Assembly (NCBI RefSeq): GCF_004421005.1
Contig: NZ_CP038026.1
Location: 2,604,001-2,668,000, forward strand
Origin: Pseudoduganella plicata
GTDB lineage: Bacteria; Pseudomonadota; Gammaproteobacteria; Burkholderiales; Burkholderiaceae_D
Direction of reading: 5' to 3'
DNA: 64,000 nt
Position numbers and translations under genes: made by a program. This document shows, in pieces, positions 17,501 through 24,068 of this stretch. The notes under the pieces were generated by a model. The model did not search any database. It had not been told where the DNA came from and saw nothing but the letters and a program-made list of their open reading frames with translations. Position 1 is the first letter of the stretch. Every line of letters begins with the position of its first letter.

Positions 17501-19956
17501 TTCGACAGCAACGACGCGGTAACGTCCACGCTGCCGTTACCGCCAATCAGACCGCTGTTGGTGACGGTACCCGCCGTGATGCTGGCAGCGCCCTTGCCAG
17601 CGTTGGCGATGCGGCCCGCGCTGTTGTCGATACGCGCCGCCTCCACCGTGAGCGTATCGGCGCCCGCCAGCGTCTCGATCGTGCCGACGCGGTTGTTCAA
17701 CGCTCCTGCCGCCTGCAACGCCAGCCGCTGCGCGCCCTGGATCGTGCCGCCCGTGTTGTCGACGCTGCCGGAAGACGCGATGGATGCGTCGGCCGCACTC
17801 GCGATCTTGCCGCCCGCGTTGGCGAGCGTGCCGGCGGACCAGGTCAGCTGACCACCCGCCGAGACGCTGCCCTTGGTGTTGTCGAAATCGCCCGTCTGCA
17901 TGCGCGCCGCGCCGCCGACGGTCCAGATGCCGGAGGCGGCGCTGGCAGCACCGCTCTTCAGCGTCAGGTCGCCCGTCACGTTGACGGTGCTGGCGTCCCC
18001 CGCGATGGTGCCGGCACGCAGGTCGAGCGCTGCCGCCACGTCCAGCGTTCCCTTGGCCTGCCGCAGCTCGCCGCCCACGTCGAGCGACGCGGCGGCGGCG
18101 CCGGTCTGGCGCAACGTGCCGCCATCGTTATCGAGTCCGTCCGTTACGTCGATGGTGAAACGGCCGGCCTGCAGCAGGCCGGTGCGGTTGGCGAACGCGC
18201 CGGTCGAGGCATCGAGCGTGCCGCCGACGAGCAGCTTGCCGGCGTCGTTGCCGAAGGTGTCGGTACGGGCCGTGAAATCGCGCCGTACCGTCAACGTGCC
18301 CTGGCCGTTGTCGAAGCTCGTTCCATTGACCGCCAGCGCTTCCAGATACGCCTTGCCGCCTCGGTTGTCCAGCGCGCCCGTGCTGACGGACACGCCGCCG
18401 CCGGCCACGATGGTGCCGGCACTGTTGTCGACCAGCTGCGCCTTCAGGATGCCGGGCTGTTGTACCGGCGGTGCCGGCACGGCCGGCGTGGCGACAGGCG
18501 CGGTTGGTGCCGGTGCCGGCGCTGGCGCCGCCGTATCGACAACGACGGCGGTATCGGTGGCCGCGACTGGCGCGACCGTGCCGCCGCCTGGCGTCACCGT
18601 GACTTCGCTGACGGTCGGCGCGACGGCCTCGCGTCCCAGTGTGCCGCCGCCATTGACGACGCGGCCCGCATCGACCGCCAGCACCGTGCTGCCGGATTGT
18701 TCGATGGTGCCCTGCGCGTTGCGCAGCGTGCCGCCGCTGGTCAGCTCGATGCGGCCGGCGGCGATGGTGCCGCCGCCGTTGTCGGCATCGCCGCGCACGG
18801 TCAGAACGGCATTGTTACCGGCCATGAGCTGCCCGCTGTTCGTCAGGCTGCCCGCCGTCAGCGCGACATCGCCCGTCGCCTGCAGCTTGCCGCTGTTGGC
18901 GACAGCGTCGGCGCCGACCTGCACACGCTGCGCGGCCAGGCTGCCGCTGTTTTCCAGACGTCCGCTGGCGGTGACGACGAGGTCCCCGGCCGGGGCGCCG
19001 ATCTCGCCCGCATTGCGCACGCCGACGCCCGCTTCGGTGCCAACGAGGTAGATCTGATTGGCGTACATGCCGCCCAGGCGCGCCACGTCGATGGCGTATT
19101 GCGGCGCATCGGCGGCGCCCTGGCGTGCCTGCGTGACCTGTGCGCTGCCGCTGTCAAGCACGTCGTTGACGCCGGCAATCACGTCCAGGCGCTGTGCCCA
19201 CAGGCCCGCGTTGACCTGCACGGAACGTGCTATCAGCGCCGTGTAGTCGGTCTTGCTGGCATCCAGACCGCCGCCGTCGATGGCGATCGCCCCGCGCGCC
19301 ACCGTGTAGCCTTTCAGCTGGCCATCCTGGAGCACGGGCGTGCCCGTCGTCAGCGTGGCGCGGCTGACGTTGATGAAGCCGCCGCCGTCCACCGAAATAC
19401 CGGCCGGGTTGGCGACGATCGTCTCGGCGCGCTGGCCGGCCACCTCGATATAGCCCTGCAGCCGGCTCGGATTGGCCGAATTGACTTCGTTCAGGATCAC
19501 GCGCGCGGTGCCGTCGGTCATCCACGGGTTGGCCTGGACCCATCCGCCCAGCTGCGACTGCACGTCCGTGCGCGAGTTGTTGAGGATGACGCCCGTTTTC
19601 GGCACGTCGAACTGCGAGTAGACGTTGCGCGACACGCCGGCCGCGCTGGGCGTCTGCACGTTGACTTGCAGGACACCGTTGGCGGCGTTCAGCACCGTCG
19701 GGCGCTGGTGGCCCGGCGCGCGGCCATCGGCGACGACCTGGCCGAACGCGGTGCCCGTCAAGGCAAGGCTGCCGAACGCGGCCCCCAGCAACAGCAACAG
19801 CCGGCGCAGCGCCGGCATCGTCAATGCGGCCGGTGCGCAGGTGGCCAGCGCGCCGCTCTGTCCCTGTCCCTTGCCCTGACTGCGCGCCGTCTCCTGCACG
19901 GCCATGCACATGCCACGGGTCTTGTTGAAAACGATGCGGTAGCGAAGCTTGTTCAT
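5512..19956 (-). CDS. cdiA: CdiA/FhaB-family TpsA exoprotein, 4814 residues
   Basis: Giant two-partner-secretion exoprotein. Residues 1-30 carry an extended signal peptide region (MNKLRYRIVFNKTRG), followed by a hydrophobic core ending around AFGQ. The TPS/haemagglutination-activity domain follows (about 80-220) with NSRTDVQSQLGGW and the VANPAGIS form of the NPxGI secretion motif. Residues of about 330-2550 are dozens of imperfect filamentous-haemagglutinin repeats of the G-x-L-x-N-x-G-x-I type predicting a long beta-helix. A Pro/Ala/Thr-rich linker lies near 450-500, FHA-2 type haemagglutinin repeats follow beyond 2600, and a pretoxin NRQLH motif sits near 4558. The last ~30 residues look out of frame, and the toxin tip is encoded one frame away. 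It starts one base after the cdiB stop (TGA-C-ATG), so the two are translationally coupled. CdiB should export it. Whether it is a CDI toxin or mainly an adhesin is inferred from the tail. Confidence 0.9.
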   Translation of the reverse strand: MNKLRYRIVFNKTRGMCMAVQETARSQGKGQGQSGALATCAPAALTMPALRRLLLLLGAAFGSLALTGTAFGQVVADGRAPGHQRPTVLNAANGVLQVNVQTPSAAGVSRNVYSQFDVPKTGVILNNSRTDVQSQLGGWVQANPWMTDGTARVILNEVNSANPSRLQGYIEVAGQRAETIVANPAGISVDGGGFINVSRATLTTGTPVLQDGQLKGYTVARGAIAIDGGGLDASKTDYTALIARSVQVNAGLWAQRLDVIAGVNDVLDSGSAQVTQARQGAADAPQYAIDVARLGGMYANQIYLVGTEAGVGVRNAGEIGAPAGDLVVTASGRLENSGSLAAQRVQVGADAVANSGKLQATGDVALTAGSLTNSGQLMAGNNAVLTVRGDADNGGGTIAAGRIELTSGGTLRNAQGTIEQSGSTVLAVDAGRVVNGGGTLGREAVAPTVSEVTVTPGGGTVAPVAATDTAVVVDTAAPAPAPAPTAPVATPAVPAPPVQQPGILKAQLVDNSAGTIVAGGGVSVSTGALDNRGGKAYLEALAVNGTSFDNGQGTLTVRRDFTARTDTFGNDAGKLLVGGTLDASTGAFANRTGLLQAGRFTIDVTDGLDNDGGTLRQTGAAAASLDVGGELRQAKGTLDVAAALDLRAGTIAGDASTVNVTGDLTLKSGAASAASGIWTVGGAARMQTGDFDNTKGSVSAGGQLTWSAGTLANAGGKIASAADASIASSGSVDNTGGTIQGAQRLALQAAGALNNRVGTIETLAGADTLTVEAARIDNSAGRIANAGKGAASITAGTVTNSGLIGGNGSVDVTASLLSNAGTGRITSAGDMTMNVRTQLDNDGAIASGARFTTQQDKALLNNHGSIVSQGEMTIANAAVVNDGTIATATDTLAGLTMTTGRLDNSGGTIRADGTGDFNVRGDTRNVGGSISADGMLTLRTGGMLDNTAGSIEAGARLAVQAQDIGNNAGRIVSTAVGESTVAAVNHIDNRGVIASNGSLTVNAATLANAEGAEIVAADHMNLGVHKQLDNAGAISSAGTLASNEAGATLVNTGTIDAGGNASLNLDRVVNDGGAIDTLNGGALTLDANALSNQAGHIMASGAADVTVTGDIDNTKGVIQTATALKMDAGGALTNRDGVIESIAPTGTLAVHAGSIDNTAGRIVNAGTGAAQVGATGHIVNTGVIAGNGTLDVAARTMDNSGTVSTASALGLAVSQTLNNTGTISAATGLHGDQANLSLHNRGVIVSGGPLTMTAKLIDNDAGRIATAQGSHADMLLSAQNLSNQGGAIMADRNAAFIVADSLTNRLGLIQAQGTLTMHAGGMVDNTQGNIETTTPASTLQVQGGAVLNDAGRIVNAGGGDTAVRATAHLMNSGLIAGNGALALEAQTAVNTAAGTIAAGDTLALQVHGSLENAGAISSKAAMTMDEAATALTNRGTIVAGADATLIAGAIDNDGGQIAVAKDSGASVTVRGASLTNRNGSIVAERELAIAVDGLLDNSRGIAQGVTGVTVAAGGLLTNDAGSIEAAGAQATLAVQAGDLANGSGRIVNVGQGAATVGAVGTLSNSGLIAGNGTLGINAATLVNEAAGTIASAGAMTATIGTAMDNRGTIDSGAALDVAAAGASVRNSGLVVAGGELTVHSADFNNDDGRMATAKGSGAGIGIDATAVSNRAGTILSDAAVRLDSGDKVDNTKGTLQATGSLALTAAGQVSNDAGVIEALDPAGTLALQAGALDNGAGRIVNVGTGQTTLNVAGTLSSRGLIAGNGQLDMSATDIVNASGGTMAAGAAMNVTARQSINNAGTISSHDALTVAAATASVRNSGQIVSGGNAALDTGMFDNSGGQLVTVKDRGGAIALNSAGIVNVGGAIVADGAATITAAGALDNSRGTIEVTDAAGTLTVQAHDIDNTAGRLVNAGKGDTQITAVASVTNSGTLAGNGAVALDAATVRNLAGGTLAAGNTMDLRIAQQLANAGTISAGAALTMDQAAATIANSGKIVAGGTILLHGATVDNDGGQIATQSGADIAIASESTLSNRGGAIGAAGDATLSSQGAFDNSGGQVQTPGDLTVTAGGALTNTNGALEAVGAASTLAVQAQSIGNTTGRIVNAGTGLTTIDSASAIVNSGTIAGNGAMDITALTLRNGTGGAIAAGGALDLLVSQQLDNSGGTITSGGTLRFNQAGATFANSGRIGAGSAVDITAASITNSGQLYTVSSSGAAITLDANSLANAGGTVAADGRLAVDVAGTIGNNGGTLHGGRDVTVSAGGALANGSGTIESASGTLTVTAQSIDSSGRIVNGGTGLTNVTSYTSIVNGGTIAGNGALDLHAQTLRNQGQLQAGGSMLLDVRQQLVNSGTVSSAGTLIFNQAGASFSNSGQIAAGGNATFRAASFNNDGGKISTVRGSGAGIDVTAPGMSNRGGTIVADGKAELTLNGAADNSGGTLQAGSGLQLDATGTLTNGGGVIETLGAAATLTVDAASIDNGNGRINNAGTGDTKLVSKAGIASTGSIATMGNLLLSAQTLQNGAGGTIAANRNLDLAITQQLTNGGKISSGGTLTFDQSAATFTNSGQIVAAGNAIITAQQVNNNGGQLGTAAGSGADLALNSQQLNNQGGRIATDRDLVVTTHTVGGMGELFGGRDLALTMDGDYVQSAGAQQFHSNRDLSLAVTGNITNTSTFEAAGTLTLSGQQIVNQAGASIEGQGVVLKAAGDLTNAGEINGVTKLDITAANVRNTSGIVGGDVTLATQNLDNTGAAALIGATKSMNLGVAGTLNNTGQATLYSSGELTIGGAGGGSTAVVNNNSSTIEAGRDLTLRATTLTNVRENVQLTKVQTVDETVEMHLPSWYHQGKNPKNFDANSSNYQPHEVYFVNPADILEEEQYVTPDGYSIYRAVIRTHANDSVFLVAPSAYAQGYGTQQRITASEGTRVIYYTDRGQVANPDQGGASSNAIVYASTVHTWKDSISFSNQYGNCSSNCIRLITQPDYTDPRTTILRDKVWAVAPQEGKLEVSRTAHHTAVEDQIAPGSGPVSQIVSGGNMHVTVSNVIDNRYGDIMARGALTIDGGAVITNTGATLYRAHTFDGTWRTGDGTVVNYQQPSINEKIGTAAGTIQGGQGVSISARSFSNIDVTAGTVGNVRESVNVIGSGASGAASAGAHASAGSGANGGVAGSASGSGTRSNANLSGAFGAIAAAADLTARHEAEASGLRNVTVVGGSTSGSGSASKLGTAAQAASSGTVNGAAANGAVNGSGEVNGGALLGIVGSTDNRTALGDVRTAAGNAAGQNASAVRGAAIGNVMQVSPGGLFIRNPDAGGSYLYEARPQFANQGQWTSSDYLLNQLAMDPAVTQKRLGDGFYEQRLVREQLSELTGRQPANGASDDTVYKELLTNAVSAAREFGLRPGIALSADQVARLTSDIVWMESQTVQLPDGSTETVLVPKVYVAHVDGKALRPGGALVTGENVSIKTTEGIANFGGVIDGGNGRTMLVAERNIVNQGGTIAGGDVQLDAGGDIRNETLVVKQTYDFGPNSGSYTSLSNVASITATGKLDIFAGRDLSDLAGKITAGSASIMTGRDVAFSTVQTGSTYQSQISGFTQNDSAINHQVSQLSTGGNLTVQAFGNLNLTGTQVSIGTSGTGTGLLEAKGAINIAAVTDEVKTSLFNDPKSKQYDRQVHQNQTVVGAGVASAGNLTLSAGLGGKADLNLTASTIAGGGAVTLSSTNDVNIKSAIEDHVSDTASHRESSSTFKKSSSTSTDYSAAGLVVGSDVSGKNVTVKAANDIAIAGSGLTAEEALTLNAGRDLLVTTVASEGSEKHTHEEKKSGFSFGAGGMGYSKSQQKQASDGDTVTQVGSMLSGGSVTATSGRDTLIQGSTVVADENISIAATRDLSIVSAQNTSDDTSSSSSKKSGMIGTTFQPAVGSVKTTQDGTHSSVTQVGSQIASLGGNVTLSAGEKYTQTASEVLAPKGNIAITAQDVAINAALDSGTSTDHSTFSKTAIGGSVNIPLVSALQGLKSTVDSAKDTGDGRMKALAAIAAASGAVEAVNSAQSIMSGSTAGIKVSVSLGSNKSENKTEQKFETSVGSSVSAGGNVSITATGAGANSNLTAIGSEINGGGDITLKADNDVALLAGRNTASQHSSNKSSGSSIGIGFAFGGQQSGFTLDVGVSKARGKADGEDVTYTNTHVNAGGELKVVSGGDTTLKGAVISADKVQANVGGDLAIESLQDKSTFDSKQTSAGMNLSLCIPPFCYGVSTVGGNFSKAKAEGDYLSVVEQSGIKAGNGGFQLTVGGNTDLKGGTISSTQQAVDTGKNSLNTGSLTFSDLVNNDSFKASGITMSGSIGTKLGDQSKAKSVADKGAASSKTGIGNNAGFASTDGSQDSLTKAGISGGAITLTSGVTPALTELDRTVTSDKDTSGALAKDWNGDELLKEVQAGAAITSKALPVLAQQFGDLASAREKTLRKEGNDAEADKWKEGGIYRVAGHMAIGALGGGIDGALGAGSAAAMAPILDEIQGELRAGLLGAGVSGETASEISKVLAAGAAAVVGGVAGNGAGASTAFNEDRFNRQLHPAELKWITENGKTFAKKLSDELGRSVTELEALAWLTRAGEGSVDKVYQDSYANGLGPATSEARWAYNLAKQFILVNSKGGTFETPDGTKGMFVAKGGEFQNPTIYSEFRNDKNYRDYAWTVLGDNLRPDKPTAEELAVYNAREKERLLREGKNLLISALPTALEGGLVGVLRPPKVRPGEALTTTDRPDVIPPKSNVQENAADHLATSPKGGEALAGESTKPIPLPTPGPKNSYWLNIQSSILIPTTVLSVL
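8913..10508 (-). repeat. Long direct repeat, copy 2 inside cdiA
   Basis: Partner of 731-2299. It lies at roughly residues 3150-3680 of CdiA, where the alanine/glycine/serine-rich segment and the first FHA-2 repeats sit. Sequence identity is far higher than in the flanks, which suggests recent duplication or gene conversion. Confidence 0.9.
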
Positions 19957-19957
19957 G

Positions 19958-21643
19958 TCAGTACTCGAAGTTCAGGTTGAAGCCGCTGGCCACGCCGGCG
20001 GTGCGGAAGGCCGCGGGTTTGCGGACAGGTTTGCCGGCGAAGACTTCCGCCTGGAAGCGTCCCAGCTGGCCGCGCCAGCCCAGCGCCATGCCCGTCAGAC
20101 TGGTGCCCAGCAGGCGTGGCGCACTGGCGCCGGAGACGGTGCCGTGATCCAGCGCCACGTACAGTTGCTGGTTCGTGCCGGGCACGGTCCAGGTCACATC
20201 ATTGCGCAGCAAGGTGCCCCGTTCGGCCGACAGGCTGGCTTCGCCGTCGAAGCCGCGCACGGTGTAGCGCCCGCCGATGGCGAAGCGGTCCTGCGGGATC
20301 AGCGCAGTGCCGTTCCACTGGCCGCGCCACGCGCCCTGGTACGTCAGGCCGGCCGGCAGGGGGACGGTGACGTTCAGGTCGACGTTGACGATGCGCGGGC
20401 GCGACGTGCCTTCGCCGTAGGGTTCCTCGGGTGCCGGCAACGTGCCGAAGGCGGACGTGCCCAGCTTGTAAGCGATGCTGCCATCGACAGTGCTCTTGCC
20501 GATGAATTCCTTGTGCGCCAGCGCCAGTGCGAAGCCGCCCATGCGGCGCCGCTGCACTTCCACTTCCGTGTCGTCGATGAAGTTCCGGCTGCGACGCTGG
20601 TAGGCGCGCAGCGACACCGTGGTCTTGCGCACCGCATCGCGATAGACGATGCGCGCCAGCTTGAGCTCCGTGTTCGTGCTGGTGCCGCGGTAGATGTAGT
20701 CCTGGTTGGCCCCTGCCACCGTCTGGTGGTAGCCGTAGTCGTTCAGCTGGAAGGTGGCCAGCCAATAGCCGTAAGGAATCGAGTAATGCAGCGCATGGCC
20801 CTTCGTGCCGTAGTCGCCGCCGGGGCTGTCGCCGGGCAGGTTGCGGTTCAGCGTCACATAGAATAGATCGTGGTGGCCCGTCGGATTGTCGACGGACACC
20901 GTCGCGCCGCCCTGGTACGTGCCGGTGGAGCGGCTGCCGCTGTCGTCCAGCGAGAGGGCGAAGCGCCATGCGCGGCCGCCCTGCCAGTCGATCGCCAGGT
21001 CGCTTTCGCCCGGTTGTTCGCCAGGGACGATCTTGATATCGGCTTCGGTGCGCGGCACGCGCTTGAAGTTTTCCAGGCCCTGCTCGATGGCGCGCAGGTC
21101 CAGCAGGTCGCCCGGCCGCAGCGGCAGCGCGTTGGCATAGCCGCCCGTGGGCTGGCCCGCCGTGAAGCGGACCGCGCGCACGCGCCCCGGCACGAGCGTC
21201 AGACGCAGCACTCCCGTCAGCAGATCCTGCGATGGCGCGAGCACGCGGGCAGTAACATAGCCGCGGGCGATCAGCGCGTTCTGGATCGCGCTCACCATTG
21301 TGTTGATGCCCGTGCTGCCCAGGCAGCGGTTCAGCGCCGGCTGCGCGGCGCCCAGCGCCCACTGGAAGCGCGCGGCTTCGTCGCCGCCCAGCGCCACGGT
21401 GCGGATGACGAAGCACGGCGATTCATTGGCAGGATACCCATCGGCCGGTGCGGCCACGGGCGCCTGCAGGCGCACGTCGGACCCGGCCTCATCCTGCTTG
21501 CGCTGGATCTCCTCGCGCTGCTGCTGGCGGCGCAACTGCTCGGCTGCCAGATCGGGGGCCGCAGGCGTCACTTGGGCCAGTGCGGACGGGACAACGACGC
21601 AGCTCACGAGGGTCAGGTGAGCGCGTTGCGAAAACGAAAACAT
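19958..21643 (-). CDS. cdiB: CdiB/FhaC-type TpsB outer-membrane transporter
   Basis: 561 residues. Signal peptide of about 23 residues (cleavage near SALAQ), a Q/R-rich N-terminal helix (EQLRRQQQREEIQRKQ) like FhaC helix H1, then two POTRA-like domains with the ShlB/FhaC pattern (RCLGSTGINTMVSAIQNALIARGYVT; LRPGDLLDLRAIEQGLENF). The C-terminal half is a 16-strand beta-barrel domain containing the conserved loop-6 motif GGRYTVRGFDG near residue 460 and ending with the aromatic terminus NLNFEY. It transports the downstream CdiA through the outer membrane by recognising its TPS domain. It is first in the operon, with cdiA one base downstream. Confidence 0.93.
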   Translation of the reverse strand: MFSFSQRAHLTLVSCVVVPSALAQVTPAAPDLAAEQLRRQQQREEIQRKQDEAGSDVRLQAPVAAPADGYPANESPCFVIRTVALGGDEAARFQWALGAAQPALNRCLGSTGINTMVSAIQNALIARGYVTARVLAPSQDLLTGVLRLTLVPGRVRAVRFTAGQPTGGYANALPLRPGDLLDLRAIEQGLENFKRVPRTEADIKIVPGEQPGESDLAIDWQGGRAWRFALSLDDSGSRSTGTYQGGATVSVDNPTGHHDLFYVTLNRNLPGDSPGGDYGTKGHALHYSIPYGYWLATFQLNDYGYHQTVAGANQDYIYRGTSTNTELKLARIVYRDAVRKTTVSLRAYQRRSRNFIDDTEVEVQRRRMGGFALALAHKEFIGKSTVDGSIAYKLGTSAFGTLPAPEEPYGEGTSRPRIVNVDLNVTVPLPAGLTYQGAWRGQWNGTALIPQDRFAIGGRYTVRGFDGEASLSAERGTLLRNDVTWTVPGTNQQLYVALDHGTVSGASAPRLLGTSLTGMALGWRGQLGRFQAEVFAGKPVRKPAAFRTAGVASGFNLNFEY

Positions 21644-21674
21644 TGCATACCTTACGGAAACACTTCAGCTGTGT

Positions 21675-21703
21675 AGTATAGCGAAGTGATTTCCATACGG
21701 AAA
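21675..21703 (-). promoter_or_regulatory. Predicted cdiBA promoter with overlapping palindrome
   Basis: On the minus strand, TATACT (21680-21675) is preceded at 17 bp by TTTCCG (21703-21698), about 30 bp upstream of the cdiB ATG. The -35 lies inside the palindrome TTTCC-N4-GGAAA (21690-21703). A similar half (GTTTCCGTAAGG) lies closer to the start codon. This placement fits an operator for a repressor, but the regulator is unknown. The 21644-21824 interval is otherwise AT-rich and empty. Confidence 0.5.
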
Positions 21704-21824
21704 CGACCGCAGTGACGTTTTACCCTTTAATTTTTAAAAAGTCGCGTTGCTGTATTTTATAGCCCACATATTCGTGATAATTGGTGAGAATTTCGCCGCA
21801 AGATATTCTCGGCGCTTATATCGA

Positions 21825-23813
21825 TTATTTCAGATTCGTGACAAGAAACTGCTCCACACGCTTCCAGAAATCGATGCGGTTATTTTCATGCCTTAACCCG
21901 TGGCCCTCGTTGGCGTACACCACCCAATCCACCTTCCGGTTGTGTTCGCTGAGTGCGCGGCGCAGCCGTTCGGCGTGGGCGATAGGCACGCGGCGGTCCT
22001 CGCTGCCGTGCGCAATCATCAGCGGCTGCGTCAGCCGGCTTGCCAGCGCCACGGGCGAGTTCTGCCGCAGCACCTCCGCATCCTTGTCGGGGTCGCCGAT
22101 CAGTGTGCGCATATCGTAGCGGGTATTGTTTTCGGAGACGTCGGCCTGTGCCGACGTGAACATCAGGTCGATATCGCTGACGCCAAACGAATCGATCCCG
22201 GCACGGAACAGTTCGGGGTTGCGAATCAGGCCCATCAGCGTCGCGTAACCGCCGTAGCTGCCACCCATGATGGCAATGCGTTTCGGATCGGCCAGCCCCT
22301 GCCGGATCGCCCACTGTGCGGTATCGGCCAGGTCGTCCTGCATCGCGCGGCCCCACTGCTGCCAGCCGGCACGGAAATGGGCGAAGCCAAAGCCGAGGCT
22401 GCCACGGAATTCCGGTTGCAGCACGACATAGCCGCGCGACGCCAGGAATTGCGCCTGGGCATCCCACTCCCACGAGCCGCCGCGTACCCATGGGCCCCCA
22501 TGCACCAGCATTACCGCCGGCAGCGGCCCTTTGGTTTTACCGGGCGGCATGGTGACGTAGGTCGGAATCTTCAGGCCGTCGCGCGCGTCGATGCGGTGAA
22601 AATCGCGGATGCCCATATCCCTGTGCTGGATGTCGGGATGGGTGCTGCCCAGGCTGACGACGGCATTCGTGGCCGGCGTATAGATCAGATACTGCATGGG
22701 CTGCCGGTCCGACGACGATCTGACCAGCAGCGCCGGCGTGTTCCGGCAATCCATGCCGCAGGTGACCTGGTTGCTCATTCCCGGCACGAGCGCATCGATC
22801 TTGCCTTGCGCCTCCTTCATGGCGGGATCGAACCAGACGGTGGATCGGGCATCGGACTGGAAATGCACGCCCAGCAGCTTGCGCGCAGCGTGGTCCATCT
22901 CGGGATAGCCGCCAAAGTCGAAACCGTCCAGCACGATCAGCGGCTCTTTCGAGCGCTCGTGTCTGGCGATATCGAAGGTGTACAGCGCGGTTGTGCCCTT
23001 GTATGAAGCGGTGACGTAAAGCGTATTGCGGCTGTCGAAGAAGGCGGGGTGGAAGCGGGTCTCCTTGTAGCAGTCCGTATTGCTGATTTCCGCCCAGTCC
23101 TTGCCGTTCTTCTCCCGGTACGACAGGATGCAGCGGCCCTTGTCGCTGGAGAAGGCAATGCGGGGCGCATCGTCCGCATCGAGCAGCCACGCGCGCACTT
23201 TGCCGGGCTGCGTGCCCTGGAACAGGTCCGACAGGATGCGGGTACGGGTGTTCAGCCGGTACAGCCGTGACGATTCGGGCTGCATGTCGAGGCTATTCCA
23301 TATATATTTTTCGACGATGATGTCGTCCGATCCGTCGTGCGTGGGGCCGTGGTAGGCATAGGCGGCTGTCAGCACGCGCGTCTTCAGGTGCGAGCCGGTT
23401 GTCTCCTGCCGGTGACGCCAGTTGCCGGAAATAAGGTGCTGCAGGTTGCTGCCGTCGCGGTCGGCCGCGAACTCGTCGAGATTGCCTTCGAATTCGACAC
23501 GCATGTCCTTGACGGTAAACGTCAGGCGATCCTCGTTTACCCAGTGTATCCCCGTGATGGGCGCATCCTCGCCCTGCGATTGCGCGGTGACCGTCGCGTC
23601 GTCGAGGTTGCGCGTGCTGCGCACGACGATGCGCTGCTTGCGCTGCGCGTCGGTATGCAGATAGGCGACGTAATTTCCCTTGGGCGACAGCGTTGCCATG
23701 GCAACGGTCGGCTCGCCAAAAAACGCCTCGACGGGCGGTGCGGCGGCAGCGCCGACGAGAGGGGACAGGCAGATCGTCGCTGCCAGGACGGGTTTCAGGA
23801 GGAACGAGCGCAT
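21825..23813 (-). CDS. S9 family prolyl-oligopeptidase-like peptidase, exported
   Basis: 662 residues from the ATG at 23813, which opens a signal peptide (MRSFLLKPVLAATICLSPLVGAAAAP); the longer upstream frame adds only a charged tail. The N-terminal two thirds resemble a WD40/PD40-like beta-propeller (AMATLSPKGNYVAYL). The C-terminal alpha/beta hydrolase holds the nucleophile motif GGSYGG (Ser near residue 519), the acid in HGSEDRRVP and the histidine in NEGHGL, preceded by the oxyanion region VHGGPW. This matches S9C-type acylaminoacyl/dipeptidyl peptidases found in the periplasm of proteobacteria. It is a single-gene unit. Confidence 0.88.
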   Translation of the reverse strand: MRSFLLKPVLAATICLSPLVGAAAAPPVEAFFGEPTVAMATLSPKGNYVAYLHTDAQRKQRIVVRSTRNLDDATVTAQSQGEDAPITGIHWVNEDRLTFTVKDMRVEFEGNLDEFAADRDGSNLQHLISGNWRHRQETTGSHLKTRVLTAAYAYHGPTHDGSDDIIVEKYIWNSLDMQPESSRLYRLNTRTRILSDLFQGTQPGKVRAWLLDADDAPRIAFSSDKGRCILSYREKNGKDWAEISNTDCYKETRFHPAFFDSRNTLYVTASYKGTTALYTFDIARHERSKEPLIVLDGFDFGGYPEMDHAARKLLGVHFQSDARSTVWFDPAMKEAQGKIDALVPGMSNQVTCGMDCRNTPALLVRSSSDRQPMQYLIYTPATNAVVSLGSTHPDIQHRDMGIRDFHRIDARDGLKIPTYVTMPPGKTKGPLPAVMLVHGGPWVRGGSWEWDAQAQFLASRGYVVLQPEFRGSLGFGFAHFRAGWQQWGRAMQDDLADTAQWAIRQGLADPKRIAIMGGSYGGYATLMGLIRNPELFRAGIDSFGVSDIDLMFTSAQADVSENNTRYDMRTLIGDPDKDAEVLRQNSPVALASRLTQPLMIAHGSEDRRVPIAHAERLRRALSEHNRKVDWVVYANEGHGLRHENNRIDFWKRVEQFLVTNLK

Positions 23814-24027
23814 TATCGGCACCGGGAAAGTTGGACCGATGATTTTCAATCCGACAATATCGCAGTGTCAAGTTTATTGGACTGCACGTTGTAATAACGC
23901 TGATTCTCTTCAATTACCACGTAAATCCAGACCCGGTGCAGCCGATATAAAAACCGGCAGCTGCGCCGTATAATGCAGATCCATTATAAATGCGCCACTG
24001 ATATTAATGACAGCCCAGTGGCCGATG

Positions 24028-24060
24028 GCAGCCCGGCCGGCATTGCACCGGCCGGGCTGC
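24028..24060. terminator. Strong GC hairpin after paoC
   Basis: A perfect 13-bp stem (GCAGCCCGGCCGG / CCGGCCGGGCTGC) with a 7-base loop begins about 9 bp after the paoC stop. There is no U-tract on either strand, so it may terminate or simply protect the 3' end of the pao transcript. Confidence 0.5.
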
Positions 24061-24068
24061 AGTGCCAC

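Noticed and set aside
10900..18800. Regularly spaced similar blocks resembling a repeat array
   Set aside because: These are diverged protein-coding haemagglutinin repeats, not identical repeats with unique spacers, so not CRISPR.
8527..19980. Very long + strand frames (780, 1602 and 1103 codons) opposite cdiA
   Set aside because: The repeated 'AADGAAVVD'-like text mirrors the repeats of cdiA on the other strand. There is no ribosome-binding site, signal or domain.
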